Shown: positions 45,301 through 60,300, counted from the first letter of the stretch. The stretch: DNA of 64,000 nucleotides from Umezawaea sp036375055 (GCF_036375055.1 NZ_DASUSQ010000043.1:8472-72471); one strand, 5' to 3'. The notes: generated by a model from the sequence alone, not told the origin. Program-made: numbers and translations.

Positions 45301-48300
45301 AGGCGCCGCTGGTGCTGCCCGAGCACGGGGCCGTGCAGCTCCAGGTCGCCGTCGCCGAGGCCGACCCGTCCGGCCGCCGCTCGTTCACCATCTCCGCCCG
45401 CCAGGACGAGGGCGCCTGGGTCCGGCACGCGACCGGCACCCTCGCGCCGTCGTCGCTCGGCGAGCGGGCCGACCTGACGACGTGGCCGCCCGCGGGCGCG
45501 GAGTCCGTCGACCTGGACGGTCTCTACGAGGCCCTCGCGGCCGGTGGCCTGCACTACGGCCCGGTGTTCCAGGGCCTGCGCGCGGTGTGGCGCGACGGCG
45601 ACGCCGTCTACGCCGAGGCCGCGCTGCCCGAGGGCACCGACGTCGACGGTTTCGGCCTGCACCCCGCGCTGCTGGACGCCTCGCTGCACGCCATCGCGCA
45701 CGGCGAGTTCCTCAGCTCCGCCGACGGCCCGTGGCTGCCGTTCTCCTGGAGCGGCGTCGAACTGGTCGCCGCCGGTGCCACCGCGCTGCGGGTCCGCATC
45801 ACCCGCGCGGGCACCGACGCCGTCTCGCTGCTCGTCGCCGACGGCGCGGGCCAGCCGGTCGCGTCCGTGGAATCCCTGGTCCTGCGGGCGATCTCCACCG
45901 ACCAGCTCAGCGCCGTCCGCTCCACGACCTCCGAGTCGCTGTTCACGCTCACCTGGATCCCGGTCACCGACGGTGCCGACGACGAGTCGCCCGCCGTGGT
46001 CATCCCGGTGCGCGGCACCAACGACGTCGACTCGGTCCACTCCACCGCGCACTCCGTGCTCCAGCTCGTGCAGGAGTGGCTGGGCGGCGACCACGCCGAA
46101 CGCCTGGTGCTGGTCACCTCCAACGCCGTCTCCACGAGCGGTGAGGACGTGCTCGACCTCGCCGCCGCCGCGGCCCGCGGCCTCGTCCGCTCCGCGCAGT
46201 CGGAGAACCCCGGCCGCATCCTGCTGGTCGACACCGACGGCCTGCCGTCGTCGGAGTCGGCGCTGAGCATCGCGCTCGCCGCCGACGAGTCCGAGGTCGT
46301 CATCCGCGACGGCGTCGTGCTCGCTCCCCGTCTGGCGAGGGCCGTTCCCGCCGGTGAGGCCCCCGTCGTCGACGGCGCGGTCCTCGTCACGGGCGGCACC
46401 GGCGGACTGGGCGCGCTGCTCGCCAAGCACCTCGTCACCGCCTACGGCGTGCGCGACCTGGTCCTGACCTCCCGCCGCGGCCCGGACGCCGACGGCGCCG
46501 CCGACCTGCTGTCCGAGCTGGCCGGGTTGGGCGCCGACGCCCGGATCGTCGCCTGCGACGCCGCCGACCGCGACGCGCTCGCCGCCGTGCTGGCCGACAT
46601 CCGGACCGGGCACCGCCTCGCGGGCGTCGTGCACGCGGCCGGTGTGCTCGACGACGGGATCTTCGCCTCCCTGACGCCGGAGCGGGTCGACGCCGTGCTG
46701 CGGCCCAAGGTCGACGCCGCCTGGCACCTGCACGACCTCACCGCCGACGACGACCTGGCGCTGTTCGTCTCCTTCTCCTCCGCCGCGGGCGTGCTCGGCT
46801 CGCCCGGCCAGGGCAACTACGCCGCCGCGAACGCGTTCCTCGACGCCCTCACCGCTCACCGCCGCGCCCTCGGGCTGCCCGGCGTCTCGCTGGCCTGGGG
46901 CCTGTGGGAGCGCGCAAGCGGCATGTCCGGCGCGATGGGCTCCAGTGGCCAGGACCGCCTGTCGCGCGGCGGGTTCAGCGCGCTGACCGACGCCGAGGGT
47001 CTGGCGCTGTTCGACACCGCGCTCACCACCGGCGACGACCTGCTGCTGCCGGTGCGCGTCACGCTGAGCGCCCTCAAGGCCGCCGACGGCTCCGTGCCCC
47101 GCCTGTGGCGCGGGCTCGTCCGCACCACCACCCGCCGCAGGGCGACCGCCGCCGACGAGGCCGCCGTCGCGGGTCTCGCCGGTCGGCTGGCCGCGCTGCC
47201 CGAGGCCGAGCGGCTGCCCGAGGTGCTGGAGATCGTCCGCGCCTACGTCGCCGCCGTGCTCGGCTACGGCTCCGGCTCCGAGGTGGACGCGAGCCGCGCG
47301 TTCAAGGAGCTGGGCTTCGACTCGCTGACCGCCGTCGAGTTCCGCAACCAGCTCTCCGCCGCGACCGGCCTCCGCCTGCCCGCGACGCTGGTGTTCGACT
47401 ACCCGACCTCCGCCGTGCTCACCGACTTCCTCTGCGGCGAACTGCTCGGCACCGTGCCCGCCGAGGTCGTCGCGAAGCCCGCCGCCCGCAAGAACACCGA
47501 CGAGCCCCTCGCCATCGTGTCGATGGCCTGCCGCTTCCCCGGCGGCATCGCCTCGCCGGAGGACCTGTGGCAGGTCATGACGGACGGCGTGGACGCGATC
47601 TCGCCGTTCCCGACCGACCGCGGCTGGGACCTCGACCTGCTGCGCCAGGCGCTGGACTCGACCGAGGCCGGGTTCCTGCACAACGCCAGCTCGTTCGACT
47701 CCGCGTTCTTCGGCATCACGCCCCGCGAGGCCGTCGCGATGGACCCGCAGCAGCGGCTGCTGCTGGAGGTCTCCTACGAGACGTTCGAGCGCGCGGGCAT
47801 CGACCCGGCCACGCTGCGCGGCAGCAAGACCGGTGTGTTCACCGGCCTGATGTACCACGACTACGTCAACGGCCTGACCACGATCCCGGAGGAGGTGTCC
47901 GGCTACCTGGGCACCGGCAACTCCGGCAGCGTCGCGTCCGGCCGCGTCTCCTACACCTTCGGCCTGGAGGGCCCGGCCGTCACGATCGACACGGCCTGCT
48001 CCTCCTCGCTGGTCGCGCTGCACGTGGCCACGCAGTCGCTGCGCAGCGGCGAGTGCGACATGGCGCTGGTCGGCGGGGTCGCCGTCATGGCGACCCCCGG
48101 CACGTTCGTCGACTTCGCCAGCCAGGGCGGCATGGCCCCCAACGGCCGCTGCAAGCCGTTCGCCGCCGCCGCCGACGGCGCCACCTGGTCCGAGGGCATC
48201 GGCCTGCTGCTCGTGGAGCGGCTGTCCGACGCACAGCGCAACGGCCACCAGGTGCTCGCGCTGGTGCGCGGCTCCGCCGTGAACCAGGACGGCGCGTCCA

Positions 48301-51300
48301 ACGGCCTGACCGCCCCGAACGGTCCGTCGCAGCAGCGGGTCATCAAGGCCGCGCTCGCCGACGCCGGACTGTCCACCCAGGACGTCGACGTGGTGGAGGG
48401 CCACGGCACCGGCACGAAGCTGGGCGACCCGATCGAGGCGCAGGCGCTGCTGGCCACCTACGGCCAGGACCGCGAGCGCCCGCTGCTGCTCGGCGCGCTG
48501 AAGTCCAACCTGGGCCACACGCAGGCCGCCGCCGGTGTCGCGGGCATCATCAAGATGGTGCTGGCCATGCGCCACGGCGTCCTGCCCCGCACGCTGCACA
48601 CCGACGCGCCGACCCCGCAGGTCGACTGGACCGCCGGTGACGTCGAGCTGATCACCGAGCAGGTCGGGTGGCCGACGACCGGCCACCCGCGCCGCGCGGG
48701 CGTCTCCTCGTTCGGCATCGGTGGCACCAACGCCCACACGATCATCGAGCAGGCGCCCGAAGCCGGGAACAGCGGCTTCGGAAGTCCTGGTCCCTCCCGG
48801 CCCGTCGGTGGGACCAAGGCTTCCCCGCCGGTCACGCCGGTCGTCCTGTCGGCCAAGAGCGCGGACGCGCTGCTGGGCCAGGCGTCGAACCTGGAGTCGA
48901 TCGCGGACTCCGTCGACCTGACCGACCTCGGCTTCTCCGCCGCCACGACCCGCGCCCACCTGGAGCACCGGGCCGTCGTGGTCGCCGCCGACACCGACGA
49001 ACTGCTGTCCGGCCTGAAGTCCCTGGCCGTGCGGGACACGGTGGTGCAGGGCAGGACCGCGATCCTGTTCACCGGCCAGGGTTCGCAGCGCCTCGGCATG
49101 GGCCGCGAGCTGTACAACTCCTACCCGGTGTTCGCCGAGGCGTTCGACGCCGCGTGCGCCGTGCTGGACGCGCCGGTCGCCGAGATCGTCTTCGGCGTCG
49201 ACGCCGACGCCCTGAACCAGACCGGCAACGCGCAGCCCGCGCTGTTCGCCCTGGAGGTGGCGCTCTACCGGCTGGTCGAGTCGTGGGGCGTGAAGCCCGA
49301 CGCCGTCGGCGGCCACTCCATCGGCGAGATCGCCGCCGCCCACGTGGCCGGTGTCCTCACCCTGGAGGACGCCGCGACGCTCGTCTCGGCTCGTGGCCGC
49401 CTGATGCAGGCGCTGCCGACCGGCGGCGCGATGGTCGCGATCCAGGCCACCGAGGCCGAGGTCCTGCCGCTCATCGGCAACGACGTTTCGATCGCGGCGG
49501 TCAACGGCCCGAACTCCGTGGTCGTCGCCGGGACCGAAGCCGCCGTGGAGCAGGTGCTCGCGCACTTCGCCGACCGGAAGTCCAAGCGCCTGGCCGTGTC
49601 GCACGCGTTCCACTCGCCGCTCATGGACCCGATGCTGGAGGACTTCCGCCAGGTCGTCTCCCGGCTCACCTTCTCCGCGCCGACGATCCCGCTGCTCGGC
49701 GACGTGACCGACCCGGAGCACTGGGTCCGCCACGTCCGCGGCACCGTCCGGTTCGCCGACACCGTCACGACCCTCGAGGCCCAGGGCGTCAAGACGTTCC
49801 TGGAGCTGGGCCCGGACGGCGTGCTCACGGCGATGGCCGCGGACAGCGTCGAGGACGCCGCCCTGGTCGCGGGCCTGCGCAAGGACCGCCCGGAAGCCCG
49901 CTCGATCGTCACGGCGCTCGGCGCGCTGCACGCCCGCGGCGTCAAGGTCGACTGGACCGCGTTCTTCGCGGGCACCGGCGCCCGCCGGGTCGACCTGCCC
50001 ACCTACGCCTTCCAGCACGAGCAGTACTGGCTGGAGCGCCCGGCGATCACCGCCGAGGTGGACGAGGTCGAGGCCCGCTTCTGGGACGCCGTCGAGCGCG
50101 AGGACCTGGAGTCGCTGGCCACCTCGCTGTCCCTGGACGGCGAGACCGTCGGCACCGTCCTGCCCGCACTGGCGCAGTGGCGCCGCGAACGCCGTGGCGA
50201 GTCCACCGTGGAGGGCTGGCGCTACCGGATCGAGTGGCGGCACACGACGCCCGGCGCGGCCACCGCGTCCGGCCGCTGGCTGCTGGTCGGCTCCGAGGAC
50301 CTGGCACTGCCGGGTGTCGAGATCGTCCGCATCGCCGCCTCGGCGGACCGTGCGGATCTGGTGACCGGGCTGGAGACCGTCGGCGAGGTCGATGGGGTGC
50401 TCTCCACCTGCACGGACGTCGCCGAGGTGCTTGCGCTCGTGCAAGCGCTCGGCGACGCCGGGATCTCCGCGCCGCTGTGGTGCACGACCAGGGGCGCGGT
50501 CACCACCGGCCGCGCGGACGTGGTCGACAACCCCGACCAGGCCACGATCTGGGGCCTGGGACTGGTCGCGGGGCTGGAGCACCCGGACCGCTGGGGCGGT
50601 CTGATCGACCTCCCCGAGACGCTCGACAAGCGCGGGTACGAGCGGGTCGCCGCCGTGCTCGCCGGAACCGAGGACCAGGTGGCTCTGCGCGGTTCGGGCG
50701 TCTTCGCCCGCCGCCTGGCGCACGGGCGGACCGCTGAGGCTGCAGGGGGCTTCGCGCCGCGTGGGACCGTGCTCGTCACCGGGGGCACCGGCGCACTTGG
50801 CGCGCGGGTGGCCCACTGGCTGGCGGAGGCAGGCGCGGAGCACCTGGTCCTCACCTCGCGTCGGGGCGCGACCGCGCCCGGCGCCACCGAACTGGCCGCT
50901 TCCCTCGAAGCGACGGGTGTCCGCGTGACGCTCGCCGCCTGCGACGTCGCCGACCGCGACGCCGTGGCCGCGCTGGTCGCGGAGTTCCCGCCGAACGCCG
51001 TCGTCCACGCCGCGGGCGCCGAGCAGTTCACGCCGCTCGCCGAGTACGACCAGGCCGACTTCGCCGCGCTGCTGGCCCCGAAGGTCGACGGCGCGCGGAA
51101 CCTGGACGAGCTGGTCGGCGAGGTCGACGCGTTCATCCTGTTCTCCTCGATCGCGGGCACGTGGGGCAGCGGCGGCCAGTCCGCCTACGCCGCCGCGAAC
51201 GCCTACCTGGACGCGCTGGCCGAGTCCCGCCGCGCCCGTGGCCTCACCGCGCTGTCGGTGGCCTGGGGCGCGTGGGCCGAGGCGGGCATGGCCACCGGCG

Positions 51301-54300
51301 ACGCGGGGGAGCAGCTCCGCCGCCGCGGCGTCACCGCGATGAACCCCGACGCCGCGCTCACCGCGCTGCGCCAGGCGATCCGCTGCGACGACACCGCCGT
51401 GGCGGTCGCCGACATCGACTGGTCGCTGTTCGCCCCGGTCTTCACGACGCTGCGCCCCAGCCCGCTGATCAGCGACCTCCCCGAGGTCCGCGCGGCGCTG
51501 GACGCGGCCCCGGCGCAGGACGCGCCCAGCACGTCGAAGTTCTCCGCGCTGTCGGCGTCGGACCGCTCCCGCGCGCTGCTCGACCTGGTGCGCCGGCAGG
51601 CCGCGATCGTCTGCGGCTACGCCTCCGGCGACGACATCACCAGCACGCGGCCGTTCCGCGAGCTGGGCTTCGACTCGCTGACCGCCGTGGAGCTGCGCAA
51701 CAAGCTCACCGCCGAGACCGGCCTGTCGCTGCCCGCGACGCTGGTCTTCGACTACCCGACCCCGGCCGTGCTCGCCGAGCACCTGGACACCCTGTTCGGC
51801 GGCGCGGGCGCGGTGCTCGACACCATCACCGCCAACACCCCGCTGGACGACGAGCCGATCGCGATCGTCGCGATGTCCTGCCGCTTCCCCGGTGGCGTCT
51901 CGTCGCCCGAGCAGCTGTGGCAGCTCGTCGCCGAGGGCCGCGACGCGATCTCGCCGTTCCCGAGCGACCGCGGCTGGGACGCCGACGCGCTGTTCGACGC
52001 CGACCCCGACAGCCAGGGCTCCTCCTACGTCGTGGAGGGCGGGTTCCTGACCGGGATCAGCCAGTTCGACCCGGCGTTCTTCGGCATCTCGCCCCGCGAG
52101 GCGCTGGCCATGGACCCGCAGCAGCGGCTGCTGCTGGAGACCTCGTGGGAGGTCTTCGAGCGGGCAGGCCTCGACCCGACCTCGCTGCGCGGCGAGCAGA
52201 TCGGCGTGTTCGCGGGCACCGCGAACCAGGACTACTCCGCCCTGCTGGTCGCGGGCGGCGACAACGTCGAGGGCTACCTCGGCACCGGCAACATCACCAG
52301 CGTCGCCTCCGGCCGCGTGTCCTACACCTTCGGCCTGGAGGGCCCGGCCGTCACGGTCGACACCGCCTGCTCCTCGTCGTTGGTCGCCCTGCACCTCGCC
52401 GCCCAGGCGCTGCGCAGCGGCGAGTGCACGATGGCGCTCGCGGGCGGCGTGACGATCATGTCCACGCCCGGCACGTTCGTGGAGTTCTCCCGCCAGCGGG
52501 GTCTCGCGACCGACGGCCGCTGCAAGGCGTTCGCGGCCTCGGCCGACGGCACGGGCTGGGGCGAGGGTGTCGGCATGCTGCTCGTCGAGCGGCTGTCCGA
52601 CGCCCAGCGCAACGGCCACCAGGTGCTCGCCGTCGTGCGCGGCTCGGCGGTCAACCAGGACGGTGCCTCCAACGGCCTCACCGCCCCCAACGGCCCGTCG
52701 CAGCAGCGCGTGATCCGCCAGGCCCTCGCCAACGCCGGTCTGTCCACCTCGGACGTCGACGTGGTCGAGGCGCACGGCACCGGCACGGTGCTCGGCGACC
52801 CGATCGAGGCCCAGGCCGTGCTCGCCACCTACGGCCAGGACCGGGAAACCCCGCTGCTGCTGGGATCGCTCAAGTCCAACATCGGCCACGCCCAGTCGGC
52901 GGCCGGTGTCGGCGGCATCATCAAGATGGTCATGGCGATCCGCAACGGCGTCGCCCCCAAGACCCTGCACGTCGACGAGCCGTCCCCGAAGGTCGACTGG
53001 ACCTCCGGCGCGGTCGAACTGCTGACCGAGGCCCGCGAGTGGCCCGAGACCGGCCGCCCGCGCCGCGCGGCGGTGTCGTCCTTCGGCATCTCCGGCACGA
53101 ACGCCCACACGATCATCGAGCAGGCCCCCGAAGCCGCGAACAGCGGCTTCGGAAGTCCTGCTCCTTCCCAGCTCGTCGGTGGGGCACTCGAGCGCACCGC
53201 TCCGCCGGTGCTGCCGCTGGTGCTGTCGGCGAAGACCCCCGAAGCCCTGGTGGACCAGGCCGAGCGCATGCTTGACCACCTCGACCACACCACCGCCGAC
53301 CTGATCGACACGGCGTTCTCCGCCGCGACCACCCGCGCCCACCTGGAGCACGGCGCGGTCGTCGTCGGGGAACAGGCCGATCTGGTCCGGGGCCTGACGG
53401 CGTTGGTGCGCGGCGACCGGGACGCCTCGCTCGTCCGCGGCACCGCCGCCGAAGGCCGACTGGCCATCCTGTTCACCGGACAGGGTTCACAGCGCCTCGG
53501 CATGGGTCGCGAGCTGTACGACGCGTTCCCGGTGTTCGCCGACGCGTTCGACGCCGTGTGCTCGCACTTCGAGCAGCCGATCGGCGAGGCCGTGTTCGGC
53601 GTCGACGCCGACGCCCTCACCCGCACCGGCACGACCCAGCCCGCACTGTTCGCGCTGGAGGTGGCGCTGTACCGGCTGGTCGAGTCGTTCGGCGTGCGTC
53701 CCGACTTCGTCGGCGGCCACTCCGTCGGCGAGATCGCCGCCGCCCACGTGGCCGGTGTCCTCACCCTGGAGGACGCCGCGAAGCTGGTCGAGACCCGCGG
53801 CAGGCTCATGCAGGCCCTCCCGGCGGGCGGCGCGATGGTCGCGTTGCAGGCCACCGAGGCCGACGTCACGCCCCACCTCACCGACACCGTGTCGATCGCC
53901 GCGATCAACGGTCCCGATTCGGTCGTCGTCGCAGGCGAGGAAGAGGCGGTCGCGCGGGTCGTCGCCCAGTTCGCCGACCGGAAGTCCAAGCGCCTGACCG
54001 TGTCGCACGCGTTCCACTCGCCGCTGATGGACCCGATGCTGGACGAGTTCCGCGCGGTGGTCGCGAAGCTGGCCTTCACCGAACCGACCATCGCCATGCT
54101 GGGCGAGGTCACGAACCCGGAGTACTGGGTCCGCCACGTCCGCGAGGCGGTCCGGTTCGCCGACACCGTCACGACGCTGGAATCCCGTGGCGCGTCGACG
54201 TTCCTGGAGCTGGGCCCGGACGCGGTACTGACGGCGATGGGCGCGGACAGCGTCACCGACGCCGTGCTGGTGCCCGCCCTGCGGGCAGACCGCCCCGAAG

Positions 54301-57300
54301 CCCCGACCCTGGTCCGCGCGCTGGGTTCGCTGCACGCGCTCGGCAACCGGGTCGACTGGGCCGCGTACTTCGCCGGTTCCGGCGCCCGCCGGGTCGAGCT
54401 GCCCACCTACGCGTTCCAGCGCGAGCGCTTCTGGCCGCAGCCCGCCCGCGGCTGGGCCGACGTGTCCGCGATCGGTCTGCGGGACGTCGACCACCCGATG
54501 CTCGGCGCGGCCCTGTCGCTGGCCGACGGCGACGGGCTGGTCCTCACCGGTCGCCTGTCGACCGCGGCCCAGCCGTGGCTCGCCGACCACGTCGTCCTCG
54601 GCTCGATCCTGGTGCCCGGCACCGCGTTCGTGGAACTCGCGCTGCACGCGGCCGAGCAGGTCGGCCTCGACCTGCTGGAGGAGCTGACCCTCGAAGCCCC
54701 GCTGGCCATCCCCGAGCACGGCGACGTGGCGCTCCAGCTGACCGTGGCCGCCGCCGACGAGAACGGCCGCCGCGCGCTCCAGGTGCACTCCAGCGTCGCC
54801 GACGGCCCGTGGACCCGGCACGCCAGCGGCTCCCTCTCCACCGGTACCGCCGTGCGGAACAGCCTGGCCGAGTGGCCGCCCGCGAACGCCGAGGCCGTCG
54901 ACCTGACCGGCTTCTACGACGCGCTGGCCGAGTCCGGCTACGGCTACGGCCCGGCGTTCCAGGGCCTCAAGTCCGCCTGGCTGCGCGACGACGAGGTGTT
55001 CGTCGAGGTCGAGGTGGCCGACGCCACCGGCTTCGGCATCCACCCGGCGCTGCTCGACTCCGCGCTGCACGCCGCCGGGCTCGGCGGTCTGCTGCCCGAC
55101 ACCGACGTCGTGCGCATCCCGTTCGCCTGGACCGACGTCTCCCTGAACGCCGTCGGCGCGGGCGCACTGCGGGTGAAGCTGTCGCGCGGCGAGCACGACG
55201 GCATCACCCTGGACGTGGCCGACGTGACCGGCGCCCCCGTCGCACGGGTCGAGTCGCTGGTGCTGCGCCAGGTCTCCGCCGACCAGGTGGCCGTCAAGAC
55301 CACCACCGACTCGCTGTTCAAGGTCGACTGGGTCGCCGTCCCCACCACCGACGCGACGGTGTCGTTCACCGAGCTGGACGACGACCTCGCCGCTCTCGTC
55401 GACGTGCCGGACGCGGTCCTGGTGTCCCCGGCCGACGCGTCCGAAGCCCTCACCCTCGCCCAGACCTGGCTCGCCGACGACCGGTTCGCCGAGTCGAAGC
55501 TGGTGTTCGTCACCAGGGGTGCCGTGTCGACGGCGGGCGAGGACGTCACCGACCTGGCCGCGGCCGGGATCTGGGGCCTCATCCGCTCGGCGCAGACCGA
55601 GCACCCCGAACGGTTCGTGCTGCTCGACCTCGACGGTCAGGAGGCTTCCCGCGGTGTGCTGTCCCACGCGCTGGTTCCGGGGGCCCCTCAACTGGCACTC
55701 CGCGACGGCGAGGCCCGCGCGCCGCGTCTGGGGCGCGTGGCTCCGGCCGTGGGGGCAGCGCCCGCGCTCGACCCGACCGGCACGGTACTGATCACCGGCG
55801 CCACCGGGGCGCTCGGCGGCCTCGTCGCCAAGCACCTGGTGACGCGCTACGACGTCACGAACCTGCTGCTGGTCAGCAGGCGCGGCGAGGACGCGCCCGG
55901 CACGACCGAGCTGGCCACCGAACTCGCCGGGCTCGGCGCCGTGGCCACGTTCGCCGCGTGCGACGTGTCCGACCGCGCCGCCCTGGAGCGGCTGCTCGAC
56001 GGCATCCCGGCCGAGCGCCCGCTGACCGGCGTCGTGCACACCGCCGGTGTGCTGGACGACGGCACGTTCGAGGCGCAGACCCCGGACCGGATCGCCGCCG
56101 TCGCCTCGCCGAAGGCCGACGCCGCCCGCCACCTGCACGAGCTGGTCGGCGACGTGGAGATGTTCGTCCTCTTCTCCTCGCTGTCGGGCACCTACGGCAC
56201 GGCGGGCCAGTCGAACTACGCCGCCGCCAACGCCACCCTCGACGGCCTGGCCCACCACCGCCGCGCGAACGGCCTCGCGGCCACCTCGCTGGCGTGGGGC
56301 CTGTGGCAGACCGACACCGGCATGGGCACCGACTCCGACCGCGCCGCCCGCGGTGGCATCGGCACCCTGTCCGCCGCCGACGGCCTGGCGCTGTTCGACG
56401 CCGCGCTGGCCACCGACGAGGCCCACCTGGTGCCGGTGCACCTGGACCTCGCGGTCCTGCGCACCCACCCGGTGATCCCCGCGATCCTCCAGGGCCTGGT
56501 CCGCCCGGCCCGCCGCGCCGTCCGCGCCGCGGACACCGCGTCCCGCCTCGGCCTGGCCGACCTGGTCGGCCCCGAGCGGCACCGCGCGGTGCTGGAGCTG
56601 GTCCGCACGCAGGTCGCCGCCGTCCTCGGCTACGACTCGCCGGACGCCGTCCACGCCGGGCGCGCGTTCAAGGAACTGGGCTTCGACTCGCTCACCGCGG
56701 TCGAACTCCGCAACGGCCTGAACGCCGTCACGGGGATGCGCCTGCCCGCCACGCTGGTCTTCGACTACCCGAACGCCGGAGCGCTCGCCGACCACCTGGT
56801 CACCGAGCTGTTCGGCGCGGTCGAGGCCCCGGCCGCGGAGGTCCGCGCGGCGAAGGTCGCCGACGACGAGCCGATCGCCATCGTGTCGATGTCCTGCCGC
56901 TACCCCGGCGGCATCCGCACCCCCGAGCAGCTCTGGGACCTCGTGGTGGCCGGGAACGACGGCATCTCGCCGTTCCCGACCGACCGCGGCTGGGACCTGG
57001 AGAACCTGTTCGACTCCAACCCGGACACCCCCGGCACGACCTACGCCCGCGAAGGCGGCTTCCTGCACGACGCCGCGCAGTTCGACCCGGCGTTCTTCGG
57101 GATGGGACCGCGCGAGGCGCTGGCCACCGACCCCCAGCAGCGCCTGCTGCTGGAGACCTCCTGGGAGACGTTCGAGCGGGCGGGCATCGACCCGACCTCG
57201 GTGCGCGGCAGCAAGACCGGCGTCTTCGCCGGCGTCATGTACTACGACTACGCCTCCCGGCTCACGCTGATCCCGGAGGAGGTCGAGGGCTTCGTCGGCA

Positions 57301-60300
57301 CCGGCAACTCCGCCAGCGTCATCTCCGGCCGCGTCGCCTACACGTTCGGCCTGGAGGGCCCGGCCGTCACGGTCGACACCGCGTGCTCGTCCTCGCTGGT
57401 GGCACTGCACCTCGCGGTCCAGGCCCTGCGCTCGGGTGAGTGCGACCTGGCGCTGGCAGGCGGTGTCACGGTGATGCCGTCGCCCGGCACGTTCACCTCC
57501 TTCAGCCGCCAGCGCGGTCTGGCCGAGGACGGCCGCATCAAGTCGTTCGCGGCAGGCGCCGACGGCACGGCGTGGGGCGAGGGCGTGGGCCTGCTGCTCG
57601 TCGAGCGGCTGTCCGACGCGCGCCGCAACGGCCACCCGGTGCTCGCCATCGTGCGCGGCACCGCGGTCAACCAGGACGGTGCCTCCAACGGCCTCACCGC
57701 CCCGAACGGGCCGTCGCAGCAGCGGGTCATCAAGCAGGCCCTCGCCAACGCCCGCCTGGGCGCGGACCAGATCGACGTGGTCGAGGCGCACGGCACCGGC
57801 ACCACCCTCGGTGACCCGATCGAGGCCCAGGCCCTGCTGGCCACCTACGGCCAGGAGCGCCTCGGTGACGAGCCGCTGTGGCTCGGCTCGATCAAGTCCA
57901 ACATCGGCCACACGCAGGCCGCCGCCGGTGTCGCGGGCGTCATCAAGATGGTGCAGGCCATGCGCCACGGCGTGCTGCCCAAGACCCTCAACGTCGACGC
58001 CCCGTCCCCGCACATCGACTGGAGCGCGGGCGAGGTCGAACTGCTGACCGAGGCGCGCGAGTGGCCGTCGACCGGCCGCCCCCGCCGTGCCGCCGTCTCC
58101 TCGTTCGGCATCTCCGGCACCAACGCCCACACGATCATCGAGCAGGCGCCCGAAGCCGTCGCGGTGGCCGAACCGACGATCACCGAACAGGTCGTCCCGG
58201 TGCTGCTCTCGGCTCGGGGTGGGGAAGCCCTGAAGGCTCAGGCCGTTCAGCTGCACGCCCACCTCGCGGCGCACCCGGAGCTGGACCTGGTCGAGGCGGC
58301 GGGCACGCTCGCCACCCACCGGGCCGCACTGGAGCACCGCGCGGCGTTCGTCGCCGAGTCCCGCACCGAACTGCTGGGCAAGCTGGCCGCGTTCGACGCG
58401 ATCACCGGCGGCACGGAGGGGTCCGGCAAGACGGCCTTCCTGTTCACCGGTCAGGGTTCGCAGCGGCTCGGCATGGGCCGCGAGCTGCACGAGGCGTTCC
58501 CGGTCTACGCCAAGGCTTTCGACGAGGTCTGCTCGAAGTTCGACGCCCCGGTCCGCGAGACGGTGTTCGGCGACGACGCCGACGCCCTCGACCAGACCGG
58601 TCTGACGCAGCCCGCGCTGTTCGCCGTCGAGGTCGCGCTGTACCGCCTGCTGGAGGCCTGGGGCGTGCACGCCGACCACCTGGCGGGCCACTCCATCGGT
58701 GAACTCGCCGCGGCCCACGTGGCCGGGGTGCTCTCGCTCGACGACGCCACCACGCTGGTCGGCGCCCGCGGTCGGCTCATGCAGGCCCTGCCGACCGGCG
58801 GTCTGATGATCTCCGTCCGTGCCGCCGAGTCCGAGGTGCTGCCGCTGCTCACCGAGGGCGTCTCCATCGCCGCCGTCAACGGGCCGCGCTCGGTGGTCAT
58901 CGCCGGTGACGAGGACGCCGTCCTCGCGGTCGCGGGAGAACTGGCGGGTCAGGGCGTGAAGACCAAGCGCCTCAAGGTCTCGCACGCGTTCCACTCGCCG
59001 CTGATGGACCCGATGCTGGACGAGTTCCGCGCGGTCGCCGAAGGCCTGACCTACTCCACGCCGCGCGTCCCGATGCTCGGCGACGTGACGAACCCGGAGC
59101 ACTGGGTCGCCCACGTCCGCGACGCGGTCCGGTTCGCCGACTCGCTCACCGAGCTGACCCGCCTGGGCGTCACGACGTTCCTGGAGGTCGGCCCGGACGG
59201 TGTCCTCACGGCGATGGCCGCCGAGGCCGACGTGACCGCCGTCCCGGTGCTGCGCAAGGACCGCGCCGAGGTCGCCACGCTGACCACGGCGCTCGCCGAG
59301 CTGCACGTCCACGGCGTCGACGTCGACTGGCGGGCGTTCTTCGCCGGTCGCGCCACGCGCCAGGTCGAGCTGCCCACCTACGCGTTCCAGACCTCGCGGT
59401 ACTGGCTGGAGGACGCGGCCACGATGGTCGACGTCTCCTCGGCCGGGCTCTCGTCGGCCGACCACCCGCTGCTCGGCGCGGCCGTGCCGCTGGCCGACGC
59501 GGACGGGTTCCTGTTCACCGGCAGGCTCTCCCTCGACACCCACCCGTGGCTCGCCGAGCACGAGGTCCACGACGTGGTCCTGCTGCCCGGAACGGCCTTC
59601 GTGGAACTCGCCCTGCGGGCGGGGGACCAGGTCGGCTGCGGCGCGATCGACGAGCTGACCCTCCAGTCGCCGCTGGTCCTGCCGAGGACCGGGTCCGTGC
59701 AGCTCCAGGCCGTGGTCGGGGCTCCCGACGCGTCCGGCGCCCGCCCGTTCGCCCTGCACAGCAGGACCGGCGACGAGTCCTGGACCCGGCACGCCACCGG
59801 TTCGCTGGTGGAGTCGGACGTCCCGTCCTTCGACCTGGCGCAGTGGCCGCCGACGGGTGCCGAGAAGATCGACGTGGACGGCGTCTACGACGGCTTCGCG
59901 GTCGCCGGGTTCGGCTACGGGCCGCTGTTCCAGGGCCTCGGCGCCGCGTGGCGACTGGGTGACGACGTGTTCGCCGAGGTCGCACTCCCCGCCACGAAGG
60001 AATCGGGCACCGGCGCGGACTCCGGGGGTTACGGCGTCCACCCGGCGCTGCTCGACTCCGCGCTGCACGCCATCGGCGTGGGCGGCCTGGCCTCCGGTGA
60101 CGGCCTCCTGCCGTTCGCCTGGAGCGGGGTGCGGCTGTACTCCACCGGCGCGACGTCGTTGCGGGTCAAGCTCTCCGCGACCGGCGAGTCGGTGGCCATC
60201 CAGCTCGCCGACGCCACCGGAGCCCCGGTGGCGTCGGTGGAGTCCCTCGCGCTGCGGGCCATCTCGGCCGACCAGCTCGCGGGCGCCCCGATCCACGTCG

